Positions 54,546-63,967 are shown, numbered from the stretch's first letter. The stretch: 64,000 nt of DNA from Candidatus Hydrogenedentota bacterium (GCA_029556545.1 JAKQEQ010000074.1:1-64000), one strand, 5' to 3'. The notes: generated by a model not told the origin, from the letters alone. Translations and numbers: made by a program.

Positions 54546-55142
54546 CTAGGGCACACTGGGAATGACCCACGCTTGAATGTTGCGGACTTCGACGGGCGCG
54601 GCAGCCTCGGGTCCCACCCGAACCCCGACGACAAGCCGTGCGACGCCGGAGTCGGGGACAGGCGCCAAGAGGGTTACGGTCTCCCATTCTCCGGCGCGCG
54701 CGTTGGGTTGGTTTCCACCTGCGTCCTTGCCTTCCTGACGGGCGTACAATCGCAGCAAAACGAGCACGTCACGGGGCGCCATGCAGCGCACCTCGGCTCG
54801 TACAAGGACACTTTCGCCCTGTCGGAGGTCCGGTTCGTTAATGGCTTGTGCGAGATCGACGAATTGATCGTCCGGGCGCGTTATGCGCAGCCTGGCGGGT
54901 TGCCCCGGCTCGGCGCGGGTCAAGGAACTGCCCGGCAACGGCTTCCAGCTCCAGGCGAGGGGCCATTCGTTGCGCCAGTCGGCGAAGTCCGCATTCGTAA
55001 GGAGTTGCCCGGTGGGCGAGTGCCCCTGGGGCGACTCGCCGTCGTGGGGTTGGGCGAGCGCTGGACATATAATGACGCCCACGGCGACGACTGCCGCCGT
55101 TACCATCGCCATGGTCAGTGCGGATATTCTGCGTTTCTTCAT
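54546..55142 (-). CDS. Secreted jelly-roll (CBM-like) protein
   Basis: 198 residues with a signal peptide (1-31, ending CPALAQ). The mature start GQLLTNADFADWRNEWPLAW resembles the NADF/NGDF-x-x-W opening of CBM4/9-type modules, and ARLVVGVRVGPEAAAPVEVR with VRNIQAWVIP closes it. It is similar in plan to the lipoprotein at 48080. It begins the minus-strand operon of this glycan region (54546, 53553, 52765, 50892), 24 bp before the GtrB-like gene. A TATACT box on the minus strand (55185-55190) is a possible -10. Confidence 0.6.
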   Translation of the reverse strand: MKKRRISALTMAMVTAAVVAVGVIICPALAQPHDGESPQGHSPTGQLLTNADFADWRNEWPLAWSWKPLPGSSLTRAEPGQPARLRITRPDDQFVDLAQAINEPDLRQGESVLVRAEVRCMAPRDVLVLLRLYARQEGKDAGGNQPNARAGEWETVTLLAPVPDSGVARLVVGVRVGPEAAAPVEVRNIQAWVIPSVP

Positions 55143-55239
55143 TGGCCGTTACGATCGCCCGATTGGTCTATCTCGCTTTGGAGAAGTATAGCCTTCGCTT
55201 AGCGAGCGGGGCAAGAGGGCGATGCCCTAATTGCGTTGG

Positions 55240-56103
55240 CTATGCGACACCGACGCGTTGTTCGAGGGTTTCGATGCGTTCGAGGAGTTCGAGGATGGCG
55301 GCGGAATTGACGACGATCTGTTTGCCGAGGTCGCGGCCACGTTCGGTGCGGGCTTGGCCGGTTTCCTGGTCGCGGACTTGGCGTTGTACTGCGATGGGGC
55401 CGAGGGATTCGTGATCGACTTGGTCGAATTCGGACTGATCGCCCTGGCCTTCGCGGGGCGGTTGGGATTGGGCGGGTCGGATTGCGCGGAGGATTTCGAG
55501 GGCGCGCGCGCCGCGGTAGATGGGGCTGCGGTCGGTGAAGCTGTCGGCGGAACAGTTATTGGATATCCATACGTCGCCGGCCTTGGCGTTGATGTGAAAA
55601 GCCTGGGCGCTGGAGCCGGGGGAGTAGACAATGAGGTAGGTATCGCCCGCAGATGCGTTGGAATTGCGGAAGATGCGGGCTGTCTGCGCGTCGCTGCCGT
55701 TGGGCATGTTGACGTCGAGGTCCACGAAGTTGCCGCCGTTGTTGTTGAGGCGAAGGGTTCCGCCGCCGGTGTATTCGATCTTCGCGACGCTGGCGCCCGC
55801 GGCGGTGAGGGTAAGGCGGCCCATGGAATAGACGGCGGCGCTGTCGAGTTTGGACGGCGCTACGGTTGCGGGTTGTATGCGTGCGCCGTCGAGTTGTCCG
55901 TCGGCGTTGGTGATTGCGGTGGGGGTGGCCCCGGCGAAGAGTTGGCCTTTGACGGTGACGTCGCCGTTGGTGGCGAGGTTTCCGGCGGGGTCGATGTCGA
56001 GGCCGCCGGCGGGGGATGCGCCCTGTTCGGGGGCGTCGTAGCCGCCGCCGATGCGGAGGGCTTCTCGGGTGGTTGGTTTGGCGGGCATGGACGGTGTGCT
56101 CAT
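55240..56103 (-). CDS. Tail-fibre-like protein with possible S74 C-terminal part
   Basis: 287 residues, no signal peptide. Residues 1-180 are a beta-helix or beta-sandwich-like stretch rich in Gly, Asn and Thr (DPAGNLATNGDVTVKGQLFA, YTGGGTLRLNNNGGNFVDLD). Residues 195-287 (FTDRSPIYRGARALEILRAI, then EFDQVDHESLGPIAVQRQ, ending in coiled-coil SAAILELLERIETLEQRV) resemble the intramolecular chaperone region of phage tail fibres and other S74 proteins. The self-cleaving Ser-Asp is not evident, so processing is uncertain. It stands alone between the CBM-like gene and the sulfotransferase, without other phage genes. Confidence 0.55.
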   Translation of the reverse strand: MSTPSMPAKPTTREALRIGGGYDAPEQGASPAGGLDIDPAGNLATNGDVTVKGQLFAGATPTAITNADGQLDGARIQPATVAPSKLDSAAVYSMGRLTLTAAGASVAKIEYTGGGTLRLNNNGGNFVDLDVNMPNGSDAQTARIFRNSNASAGDTYLIVYSPGSSAQAFHINAKAGDVWISNNCSADSFTDRSPIYRGARALEILRAIRPAQSQPPREGQGDQSEFDQVDHESLGPIAVQRQVRDQETGQARTERGRDLGKQIVVNSAAILELLERIETLEQRVGVA

Positions 56104-56211
56104 GGTTCGGGTCTCCGTGGCGCGGCGGTGTCTTGCGCCGGTTGCGTTGCATAGGGGTCCCCTATTGGATCATGGCATTTGTTGCATCGGGGCGCGGAAA
56201 CGCGCCGTTCC

Positions 56212-56268
56212 GGCAAGCGCGGCTTGCCGGTGAAGAGCGCAAGCAAGCTTGCGTAGTCCACAGGGGGC
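56212..56268 (+). repeat. 57-bp double-hairpin repeat, left of the sulfotransferase
   Basis: GGCAAGC-GCG-GCTTGCC followed by GCGCAAGC-AA-GCTTGCGT. It is identical at 55 of 57 positions to 57272-57328, in the same orientation. The flanking CCCCTGTTCGCCGAA (56268-56282) is also shared, at 57365-57379. Confidence 0.9.
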
Positions 56269-56338
56269 CCCTGTTCGCCGAAGGGGGCGCGGTGGCGGCA
56301 ATTGCTATACTGGGGGACATCGTAATAGCGGAGGCGAG

Positions 56339-57271
56339 ATGGCGATGCAACTTGTGGTGCTGGGGATGCGGTCGGGCAGTTCCGTACTGACACGTCTCGT
56401 GAACATGTCGGGCGCGTCGGTGGGGCCGCGCGAAGAGCTGATGAAAGCAAACGCACAGAACCCGAAGGGGTTCTGGGAGGACGAGCGGGTCGTCGCGCTG
56501 AATAACGCGCTGCTGAAGGCGCAGGGGTGCGGCTGGAACCAGGTCGGCAAGTTGACGCCGGAAGCGATTACGCCGGAAGCGTTCCCGGCGGAAGCCGAGC
56601 GGGCGCGGGGCATTATCCGCGATCTGGACGTGTCGCGTCCGTGGGTGCTGAAGGACCCGCGGATGTGCCTGTTGCTGCCGTTCTGGAAGCCGCTGCTGGC
56701 GGCGCCGGTGTTCGTGATTATCCATCGGGCGCCGCTCGAGGTTGCCCATTCGCTGCGCACGCACCATGAGATGCCGCTGGCGTGCGGGTTGGCGTTGTGG
56801 GACTATTACATGCGCACGATATTGCGGCACACGAGCGGGCAACGCCGGGCGCTGGTGTCTTACGGCGGCTTGATGGCCGATCCGGTGGGCGTGATGGCGG
56901 GGCTGCTCGAAAGATTGCGGGGATGGGGCGTGCAGGGCCTGGGCATGCCCGAGACCGGGGCGATCACGGAGTTTGTGGATCCGGCGCTTTACCGGGAGAA
57001 GGTCGCCGACCCGACTGAGATGTCGCTCGTGACCGGGGATCAACGGGACCTGCACCAAGCGATCGAAGACGGCGGCGTGCTTGGCTGGAGCGATGTGCCG
57101 CCGCCGTCATTCCATACCCTCGAACTGCTGCGGGTCAATGACGAATTACAGTTCCGCCGTTGGAATGAGAAGGTATTGCGCCGGCGCGTCGAGGAGACGA
57201 AGCGGGCGTGTGAAGCGAAGATCGCCGAGTTGGAGGCAAGCCTCGCCCGGCTTAGCGGAGCGGGGCAGTAA
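56339..57271 (+). CDS. Sulfotransferase family protein
   Basis: 310 residues from ATG 56339 (GCGGAGG upstream). The P-loop-like PAPS-binding start VVLGMRSGSSVLTRLVNMSG (residues 5-24) is followed by WEDERVVALNNALLKAQGCG, WVLKDPRMCLLLPFWKPLLA and VFVIIHRAPLEVAHSLRTHH, the order seen in bacterial carbohydrate sulfotransferases. A short coiled coil (RRWNEKVLRRRVEETKRACE) ends it. It would transfer sulfate from PAPS to a sugar or protein. The gene is bracketed by almost identical 57-bp repeats, and its stop codon is directly followed by the right copy. Confidence 0.82.
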   Translation: MAMQLVVLGMRSGSSVLTRLVNMSGASVGPREELMKANAQNPKGFWEDERVVALNNALLKAQGCGWNQVGKLTPEAITPEAFPAEAERARGIIRDLDVSRPWVLKDPRMCLLLPFWKPLLAAPVFVIIHRAPLEVAHSLRTHHEMPLACGLALWDYYMRTILRHTSGQRRALVSYGGLMADPVGVMAGLLERLRGWGVQGLGMPETGAITEFVDPALYREKVADPTEMSLVTGDQRDLHQAIEDGGVLGWSDVPPPSFHTLELLRVNDELQFRRWNEKVLRRRVEETKRACEAKIAELEASLARLSGAGQ

Positions 57272-57328
57272 GGCAAGCGCGGCTTGTCGGTGAAGAGCGC
57301 AAGCAAGCTTGCGCAGTCCACAGGGGGC
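57272..57328 (+). repeat. 57-bp double-hairpin repeat, right of the sulfotransferase
   Basis: Direct copy of 56212-56268 (two substitutions). It is separated from the shared CCCCTGTTCGCCGAA by an extra 36 bp (57329-57364). This tail region encodes the last residues of the giant glycosyltransferase on the minus strand. Confidence 0.9.
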
Positions 57329-57346
57329 GGCATACGAAGCCCGCGA

Positions 57347-60300
57347 CTACGCGCGGCCTGGGAGCCCCTGTTCGCCGAAAGCTGCGCGGCGTCGCTGTTC
57401 GAATTGCAGCACGGGATCGGGGATGTAGCGGAGGTCGTCCGGGGGGCGGTATCCGGGTTCGGTGAGGAAGCGGATGAGTTGTTCGCGGAAGACGTCGGGC
57501 TGCCAGGTCCAGAGCCAGAGGTCGCGGTCGCGACGGACGTTTTCCTTGAACCGGGCGATTTGGCGGGGGTCTTCGCAGAGCGCGCGGATGGCGGCGGCGA
57601 GTTGGTCCTCGTCGACGTAGACTTCGGGCAGGAACATGCGGCCGGATTCGGGGCGGGCGGGTACGACGAGGCCGTGTTCGCCGGGGATTATCCATTGCTT
57701 CATCATGTATCCGTCGCTGATGAGCGCGGGGAGGCCGCAGGCGAGGGCTTCGGTGATGGGGAGGCCGAGTCCTTCGCGTTTGGAGGGCCATAGGAGCATG
57801 TCCTTGTCGCGGTAGGCGTCGAAGATGTCGGGTATGGTGCCTTGGTGGACGCGGAAGCGTTGGGTGTCGCGGAGGAGGGCGGCGCAATCGTTGCCGTATT
57901 GGTCGATGGGGGCCTGGGTGTGGAAATGGAGGACGGCGTTGTTCGGGGCGGCTTTCGCGAAGGCGCGCACGAGGGTGTCGGTGTTTTTTCGGTTGTTGTA
58001 GCCGCCCCATCCGGCGACGTGGATGAAGTGGAGGCGGTCGTCTTCGCGGTTGACGGGTGCGGGGACCGCCTCGGGCGGAATTCCCCAGGGTATGAGGAGG
58101 AACGGCATGTTCGGGAAGTGTTCTCGAAAGACGTCGCGGGTGTGGAAGGTGACGCCGAGGGCGGCGTCGAAGCGGGCGTACTTGTCGATGTGTTCCCAGC
58201 GCATGACGTCGAGGTGCTCGTAGACCATGACGCGAATGCCCGCCGCCTGGAGGGCGTCGACGCGTTTCCAGTCCTTGGGGTGGGCCTCGAAGAAGATGAC
58301 GAGGTCGAGGGCGTTTGCGCGTGCCCATGCGACGGTTTCTTTTGGGGTGGGGTCGTCGCCGCCGTTGGTGACTCGCGGGTGGGCGATGGGCCCGGAGTTG
58401 TCGAAGCGGTGGCTCTCCCATCGGGCGAGCACGTGGGTGCGGATGGCGTCGCTTTCGAGGGCGCGGGCCAATTGGCCAGCGACGAAGGTCACGCCGCGGA
58501 CGTACCAGATGGAGACGATGCCGACGTTGAGGGTGCGGGCGGGGTCCAGTGGGGGCGGCGGTGCCGCCGTGGGACCGGCCTCGGCGCGGGCACGGAGTTC
58601 GGGCACATAGGCGGCGGTCTCGCCGTCGGGTTCGCGGCCCGGCTTGAAGTATTCGGCGACCTCGAAGCCGTCTTCGGCGTAGAGGCGCGCGTCGTCGGGA
58701 TCGACCTGGGGGCCCCAGCGTCCGACGAAGGTGGCGCGGTTGTAGAGGATGGCGCGGTTGCGGCCTTCGGTCTTGCCTTCGTGGTGGTATACGACGGATG
58801 CGGGGGCGTAGAGGAGGCGTTTGCCGCGATTGAAGCGGAGTGCGAAACAGAAGTCGAGGTCTTCGCAGCCGTTGGCGTAGACGGGGTCGAGGCCGCGCAG
58901 GGCGATGAAGTCGGCGGCGCGTACGGCGAGGCAGGCGCCGGTCAGGGCCTGGAAACCGCGGGGCTTGTTGACGTAGGGGGCGTCCGCCGGGGCGTTTCGG
59001 TAGACGTGGTAGGGGATTTTGCTGCGGTCGGAGAAGACGAAGCCGGCGGCCTGGACCGTGCCGTCGGCGTAGAGGAGCTTCGGTCCGACGGCGCCGACGT
59101 CGGGGTCGGATTCGAGGGGCGCGATGAGGGGTTCGAGCCAGCGCGGCGTGACCTCGGTGTCGTTGTTGAGGAGGACGATGTATTCGCCGGTGGTGTTTGC
59201 GACGCCGATGTTGTTGCCGAGTGCGAACCAGTAGTTCTCGTAGTTGGTGACGATGCGGAGTTGGGGGTAGTCGCGCGCGAGGGCGTCGAGGCCGCGCTTG
59301 GTGTCGTCGTCGCTGCCGTTGTCGACGAGGACGGCCTCGAAGGGCCGTCCGGCGTCGGTGTTGAAGAGGGAGCGCATGCAGGCGCGGGTGAGATCGAGTT
59401 GGTTGAATACGGGGATGACGACGGAGACGAGTCGCGGGGTGCGGTTCGGGAGTTCGGCTTCGAGGCGGGGCCAGTCGATGAGGTGCTTGTTGAGGACCTT
59501 GAACTTGTAGGCCTGGGGCTCGTCGAGGGTGATCTGGTTGAGTTTCTTCTGGCGGTTGTATACGGCGCCGACGAGCGGTACGGCGACGGGGTCGTAGTGG
59601 GAGACGTAGCGGAGTATGAGGTCCCAGTCGACCCAGCGGCGGAGATCGCGGTCGAAGCCGCCGAGTTCGTCGAAGAGGCGGCGGTGGTGCATGAAGATGT
59701 TGATGTCGATGAAGTTGTTGCGTTGCAGGGCTTCGAGGTTGAAGTTGCGGCGGCGGAGATAGGCTTTGCCGGCGTCGTCGTGGTCGATGATCCGGAGGGC
59801 GGCATAGGCGCAGGGGGCGGCGGTGGTCTTGAGCGCGTGGACCATGAAGAGGAGGTAGTCGTCGAGCCAGTGGTTGTCCGAATCGAGATAGGCGATGAGA
59901 TCGCCCTTCGCGGCGTGGAGTGCGGTGTCGCGGGCGGCGGATACGCCCTCGTGCTCGATGCGGTGGTAGTGGATGTTGGGGTGCTTTTCCTGGTACGCGG
60001 CGACGACCTCGCGCGTGTTGTCCGTGCCGCCGTCGTCTACGATGAGGAGTTCCCAGTTCTTGTAGTCCTGGCGCAGGACGCTTTCGATGGGCTCGTTGAT
60101 CTTCGCGCCGCGGTTGTAGGTGGGCATGATGACGCTGACGAGCGTGTCCTGGGGCCGGCGGCGTAGTTCGTCGCGCAGGCGCGCGCGCGCCGTGTCGGGC
60201 AAGAGGGCCATGCTCTTGGCGCGGGCGCGGTTGGCGCGGGTGCGATCGAGGACCTGCTCGAAGGAGAGTCGGTCCGCGTCGTCGAGGGTATCGGTGCGGG

Positions 60301-61465
60301 TCTCATCCTCGCCGTCGGCGGCGGACGGGGCGGCGGAACGCGCGCGGCGCTTGCGGCGGCCATGGCCGAGGCCGAAGAGGCCGAGCAGCTTGAGGCCGAG
60401 GGTGTTGAAGCGCATGAGGCGGCGGACCGCGGGGTCGTTGCGAAGCGCCTCGATTTCGCGGCGCAGGTCGACGCGCGCGCGGCGGTGTTCCTGGTGGAGG
60501 TCATGGACTTGCTTCTCGAAATAGCGCTGCTGGCGCTGTAATTCGGCGACCGCGTCCTGTTGCTGGGCGCGCGCCTGCTCCAATTGCCCCCGCAGGCGGG
60601 CGGTCTCCTGGCGCTCGATGGTCAGCGCGTCCTGCGAGTCTTTGATGCGCTGGTTCATGGTGTCGAGTTGTTTGCGCAGGGCGTCGATACGCTCGGCCTT
60701 GGCGGCCTGGTCCGCGCGGAGTTCCTGGAGCTTGGACTGGGCGACCTTGAGGTGGGCGTCGCCGGTGATGAGGCTGCTTGCGAGAACCGGCAGGGGCGCT
60801 TCGCGGTTCGAGCAGAGGGCCAGGAAGTACTTGGTCGTTTCCGGGCCGTGCATGCGCCAGGGGAGGGGCGTCATGGGCGCGCCGGGCTCGTAACCGACGG
60901 TGCTGCACAGGTGCACCTGTTGCCCCGCGACTTGCACGTGGCGGAACCGGGCTTCGAGCAGTTGGCGGAAATCGTCCAGGGTGTACTCGATGACGTGATG
61001 GGGATTGACCTTGTCGGCGTCATAGGGGAAATCGATGTTCGGGGTGCTCACCAGCAGGACGCCGTCGGGTTCGAGGAGTTCGCGGACGGCATCGAGCATC
61101 TTGAGGGGTTCGGCGATGTGTTCGAGGACCTCGAAACAGGTTACGCAGCCGAATGGGGCGGGGTGCGCGGCCCGGACGCGGTCGACGAGGTCGTCGGCGC
61201 AGAGGTCGCCCACGACAAACTGGAGATTGGCGGGCCCGTAGGCGCTTTGGGCGAAGGCGACGGCCTCCTCCGACACGTCCACGCCTACGACTGTGGCCGC
61301 GACCTCGGCCAGAAGCGCGGCGCCGTAGCCCGCGCCTGAGCCGAGATCGAGGGCGGCGCGGCCTTGGGCGAACTCGCGCGCGAGCATGTATCGCGTGCGG
61401 TGCTCGAGTTCGAGCAGTTCGAGCCCCTTTTTCCCCGGTATGAGGCGCTCACCCGTGTATTCCAT
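57347..61465 (-). CDS. Giant methyltransferase-GT2-GT2-GT4 fusion protein
   Basis: 1372 residues, no signal peptide. Order: class I methyltransferase (1-215; LDLGSGAGYGAALLAEVAAT, FEVLEHIAEPLKMLDAVREL); coiled coil (235-370; AERIDALRKQLDTMNQRIKD); GT2 domain A (about 440-660; LVSVIMPTYNRGAKINEPIE, LIAYLDSDNHWLDDYLLFMV); GT2 domain B (about 680-930; LVSVVIPVFNQLDLTRACMR, LLNNDTEVTPRWLEPLIAPL, rhamnosyl/WbbL-like); and a GT4 domain (about 977-1345; LNVGIVSIWYVRGVTFVAGQ, EGLGLPITEALACGLPALIS). It should build and methylate several linkages of a surface glycan, in the manner of capping or polymerising enzymes. Its last residues EQGLPGRA are read from repeat DNA, so the C-terminus is probably recent. 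Confidence 0.88.
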   Translation of the reverse strand: MEYTGERLIPGKKGLELLELEHRTRYMLAREFAQGRAALDLGSGAGYGAALLAEVAATVVGVDVSEEAVAFAQSAYGPANLQFVVGDLCADDLVDRVRAAHPAPFGCVTCFEVLEHIAEPLKMLDAVRELLEPDGVLLVSTPNIDFPYDADKVNPHHVIEYTLDDFRQLLEARFRHVQVAGQQVHLCSTVGYEPGAPMTPLPWRMHGPETTKYFLALCSNREAPLPVLASSLITGDAHLKVAQSKLQELRADQAAKAERIDALRKQLDTMNQRIKDSQDALTIERQETARLRGQLEQARAQQQDAVAELQRQQRYFEKQVHDLHQEHRRARVDLRREIEALRNDPAVRRLMRFNTLGLKLLGLFGLGHGRRKRRARSAAPSAADGEDETRTDTLDDADRLSFEQVLDRTRANRARAKSMALLPDTARARLRDELRRRPQDTLVSVIMPTYNRGAKINEPIESVLRQDYKNWELLIVDDGGTDNTREVVAAYQEKHPNIHYHRIEHEGVSAARDTALHAAKGDLIAYLDSDNHWLDDYLLFMVHALKTTAAPCAYAALRIIDHDDAGKAYLRRRNFNLEALQRNNFIDINIFMHHRRLFDELGGFDRDLRRWVDWDLILRYVSHYDPVAVPLVGAVYNRQKKLNQITLDEPQAYKFKVLNKHLIDWPRLEAELPNRTPRLVSVVIPVFNQLDLTRACMRSLFNTDAGRPFEAVLVDNGSDDDTKRGLDALARDYPQLRIVTNYENYWFALGNNIGVANTTGEYIVLLNNDTEVTPRWLEPLIAPLESDPDVGAVGPKLLYADGTVQAAGFVFSDRSKIPYHVYRNAPADAPYVNKPRGFQALTGACLAVRAADFIALRGLDPVYANGCEDLDFCFALRFNRGKRLLYAPASVVYHHEGKTEGRNRAILYNRATFVGRWGPQVDPDDARLYAEDGFEVAEYFKPGREPDGETAAYVPELRARAEAGPTAAPPPPLDPARTLNVGIVSIWYVRGVTFVAGQLARALESDAIRTHVLARWESHRFDNSGPIAHPRVTNGGDDPTPKETVAWARANALDLVIFFEAHPKDWKRVDALQAAGIRVMVYEHLDVMRWEHIDKYARFDAALGVTFHTRDVFREHFPNMPFLLIPWGIPPEAVPAPVNREDDRLHFIHVAGWGGYNNRKNTDTLVRAFAKAAPNNAVLHFHTQAPIDQYGNDCAALLRDTQRFRVHQGTIPDIFDAYRDKDMLLWPSKREGLGLPITEALACGLPALISDGYMMKQWIIPGEHGLVVPARPESGRMFLPEVYVDEDQLAAAIRALCEDPRQIARFKENVRRDRDLWLWTWQPDVFREQLIRFLTEPGYRPPDDLRYIPDPVLQFEQRRRAAFGEQGLPGRA

Positions 61466-61580
61466 CTTTCGGAGCTCCCTGCTTGTCGGCGGTAGCGGAA
61501 AAGCAACCCTGCGATTCGAGTACTCTATCGTATCGCGGCGCGGGCCCTCCAGTCACGGAACCGGGCCGTCTCGCGGGGTG

Positions 61581-63899
61581 TCAGCGGGTCTTGCCGCCCA
61601 GCAGCGCATGGTACGCGAGTTCGAGCCGATCGCACAGGGCCGCCGGACTGAAGCGGCGGAGGTAGAGGCGGCGCGCCGCCTCGCCGTGGACGGCGTCGGA
61701 TGCGCGGAGGCAGCCCAGCGCTCGGGCCACGGTCTCGGCGCGCGCCAGATCCACCGGCAGCACGGCGCGGTCGCGCGCGAATTCGGCGAATATGCCCTTT
61801 GGCGCCGCGAGCACCGGTACGCCCGCCGCGAGGAAATGCACGAGCGCCGGGGGGATGGCCGCGTATCGGGCGGTGTGGTCGTCGTTTCCGGCGTAAAGCA
61901 CGGCGTCCGCGATTGCCGCGGCCTCGATGGTGTCCCTGGGGGTCAGGACTTTCCATCCCGCGTTTGTCGTGGTTGAGAGCGGACCCGTAAGTGACGATGA
62001 ATCAGAGTCGTTCGTGAGTACCGCGAGGACGCGGTCGCGGCTGCGGAATCCCGCGCGCGCGCGAAGTGATGCGCGTTGCCGGAGCGTTTCGGAGACGGAC
62101 TCGGTATCCACCGGAAAGCCGCTGTCGAACGGCGCGACGCGGCGGTCCGCGCCGCCGGTCGTGTGGCGTGGGGAACACCTGTCGGGTGAGGGCGGGGATT
62201 GCTCCCATAGCACCGGCAGATCGGGCGACGCCTCGGTCGCGATCATGCAGGCGCGGTCACCGAGGGCAAGTGCGAAATCCGCGTCGTGAAGCGCCTCGGT
62301 GGCGGCGGGCCGCGCTTCTTCTTCGCCGCCCGGCAAGAGGACTGCTTGGCCGCTCTTGCCGTGGGCGGACCACGCGCGGACCACCGCGTACGCCTTTTGG
62401 GCCGCGTCCTTGTCCGAAGCGAAGGCGAGCACCGCGAGTGCGCGGTCTTCCCGGCGGTCGTGGCGCGCGACAGCTGCGTCATAACAGGCGCGCCGTCTCG
62501 CGCGGATGGATGCCGTGGTTCGCGCGTTGAGGCGGCGCTGTTGCGAGATTTGGGCCACGGCGGGGTTGCGGACATAGAGGGCGAGGGGCAAGTCCACGAA
62601 AATGGGCGATTCCCGGAAGAGGTAACGGAGCAGCAGGTCCCAATCCTGCAACTTCGGCAGGTCCGCCGTGAAGCTACCCAAGGTCTCGGTTAGTGCAAGG
62701 CGATGGAAGAACGTGTTGAGGTCAATGAAATTGTGGCGCGCCAGGCGCTCGTAACTGAAGGCGCGCGGGGGCCATGGCCGGAGGCGCGGTCCCGCCTCGC
62801 CGCCGAGGGTCACGTCCGTATAGTCCGCATAGGCGGCCATCGCGGCGGGGCGGTCCGCCATGACGTTGCACATGACTTCGAGATACGCCGGGTGCCACAG
62901 GTTGTCGGAATCGAGGTAGGCCACGTACTCGCCGTGCGCCCGCGCAAGACCCGCATTGCGCGCCGCGGCCGCGCCTTCGTGCCGTAACGAAATCCACCGC
63001 ACCCGTGGATCGCCGATGGCCGCCACGACCGCCGCGCTGTCATCCGTGCCGCCATCGTCGCAGACGAGCAGTTCCCAGTGGGGCCACGTCTGATCTCGCA
63101 CGGAGCGCACCGCGTCCGGCAGAAGGGCCGCTCTGTTGAACGTGGGCATAATGACGCTCACAAGGGGTTCGGCGCCGGGCGTCCACGTTCTCGCCATCAA
63201 GGGGGCCAGCACGCCGGGCGTCGCGTCCAGCCGTGCGCGCAGCGCCACGGAATTCGTGCGGGCGGCAATGTCCGAGAGACGTTCGGCGAAGAGCGTGTCG
63301 CGGCAGTGTGCTTGGAATCTGGTCAGCGCCGCCGCCGCGCCGTCTTGCCAACCGGCGGCTGCAAGGTCCTCCACGGCCACGCAGTCCCAGAGGGCGGCCT
63401 CGTCCAGCACGACCCGGGCATCCTCGGACGGCAGGTGGAATTCCGCCTTTGCGAGCCGCAGTCGCCCGGCGACGCGGCGCAACATTACCCCGAGCCGCCA
63501 CCAGGGGCCGCGATCCCAAGCGTCAAGGCACGCCCCGAACAGCGTCAGGCATTCCCGGGCTGAGGCGGTCACCGCCGCATCGCCGGCGTCCAAATCCGCG
63601 GCGTCTTGTGTGGGCTTCGCGAGGTCTTGCGCGAGGGCGGACTCGAAGCGCGCGAATGCCGCGCGGGCGTTGTTCAGCGCGTCGGTACGGGGCATCATGC
63701 GCAGGGAGAAGCCCAGTCGCGCCCAACGGTGTTGCTCGAAGGCGGTCATGGCCGCGGCCAGTGCTTCGAGCCAAGCCGCATAGCGGGCGCGGTCGAGGGC
63801 ATGCCGGACCGCCGCGGCGCGGTCCTGGTTTGTGGTGTGCGCCCTGCTCAAGAAATCGACTGTGGGCATGGTCGACCCGGCAACACCGCTTCCGATCAT
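61581..63899 (-). CDS. Large glycosyltransferase with GT2 centre and GT-B-like C-terminus
   Basis: 772 residues. The N-terminal 235 residues are helical and unusual. A GT2 domain covers about 243-470: LVSVIMPTFNRAALLPDAVR, LVCDDGGTDDSAAVVAAIGD and YVAYLDSDNLWHPAYLEVMC (the SDN motif, as in the giant protein). The C-terminal 140 residues (AAIPPALVHFLAAGVPVLAA; RLYLRRFSPAALCDRLELAY) look like the end of a GT-B or GT4 domain. GGAG at good distance supports ATG 63899. It lies directly upstream of the giant fusion, is similar to its GT2 domain A, and is probably its operon partner. Confidence 0.8.
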   Translation of the reverse strand: MIGSGVAGSTMPTVDFLSRAHTTNQDRAAAVRHALDRARYAAWLEALAAAMTAFEQHRWARLGFSLRMMPRTDALNNARAAFARFESALAQDLAKPTQDAADLDAGDAAVTASARECLTLFGACLDAWDRGPWWRLGVMLRRVAGRLRLAKAEFHLPSEDARVVLDEAALWDCVAVEDLAAAGWQDGAAAALTRFQAHCRDTLFAERLSDIAARTNSVALRARLDATPGVLAPLMARTWTPGAEPLVSVIMPTFNRAALLPDAVRSVRDQTWPHWELLVCDDGGTDDSAAVVAAIGDPRVRWISLRHEGAAAARNAGLARAHGEYVAYLDSDNLWHPAYLEVMCNVMADRPAAMAAYADYTDVTLGGEAGPRLRPWPPRAFSYERLARHNFIDLNTFFHRLALTETLGSFTADLPKLQDWDLLLRYLFRESPIFVDLPLALYVRNPAVAQISQQRRLNARTTASIRARRRACYDAAVARHDRREDRALAVLAFASDKDAAQKAYAVVRAWSAHGKSGQAVLLPGGEEEARPAATEALHDADFALALGDRACMIATEASPDLPVLWEQSPPSPDRCSPRHTTGGADRRVAPFDSGFPVDTESVSETLRQRASLRARAGFRSRDRVLAVLTNDSDSSSLTGPLSTTTNAGWKVLTPRDTIEAAAIADAVLYAGNDDHTARYAAIPPALVHFLAAGVPVLAAPKGIFAEFARDRAVLPVDLARAETVARALGCLRASDAVHGEAARRLYLRRFSPAALCDRLELAYHALLGGKTR

Positions 63900-63967
63900 T
63901 CTGGGGAACTCCGTACCGCGGCCCCGTTACGCATCATTGCCGCACATCACGCCTCCGGGCGGCGCGT

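Noticed and set aside
57842-60166. A 774-codon open frame on the plus strand
   Set aside because: It is the antisense shadow of the giant glycosyltransferase. Its composition is Val/Gly/Glu-heavy with no recognisable motif, as expected opposite a high-G+C gene.
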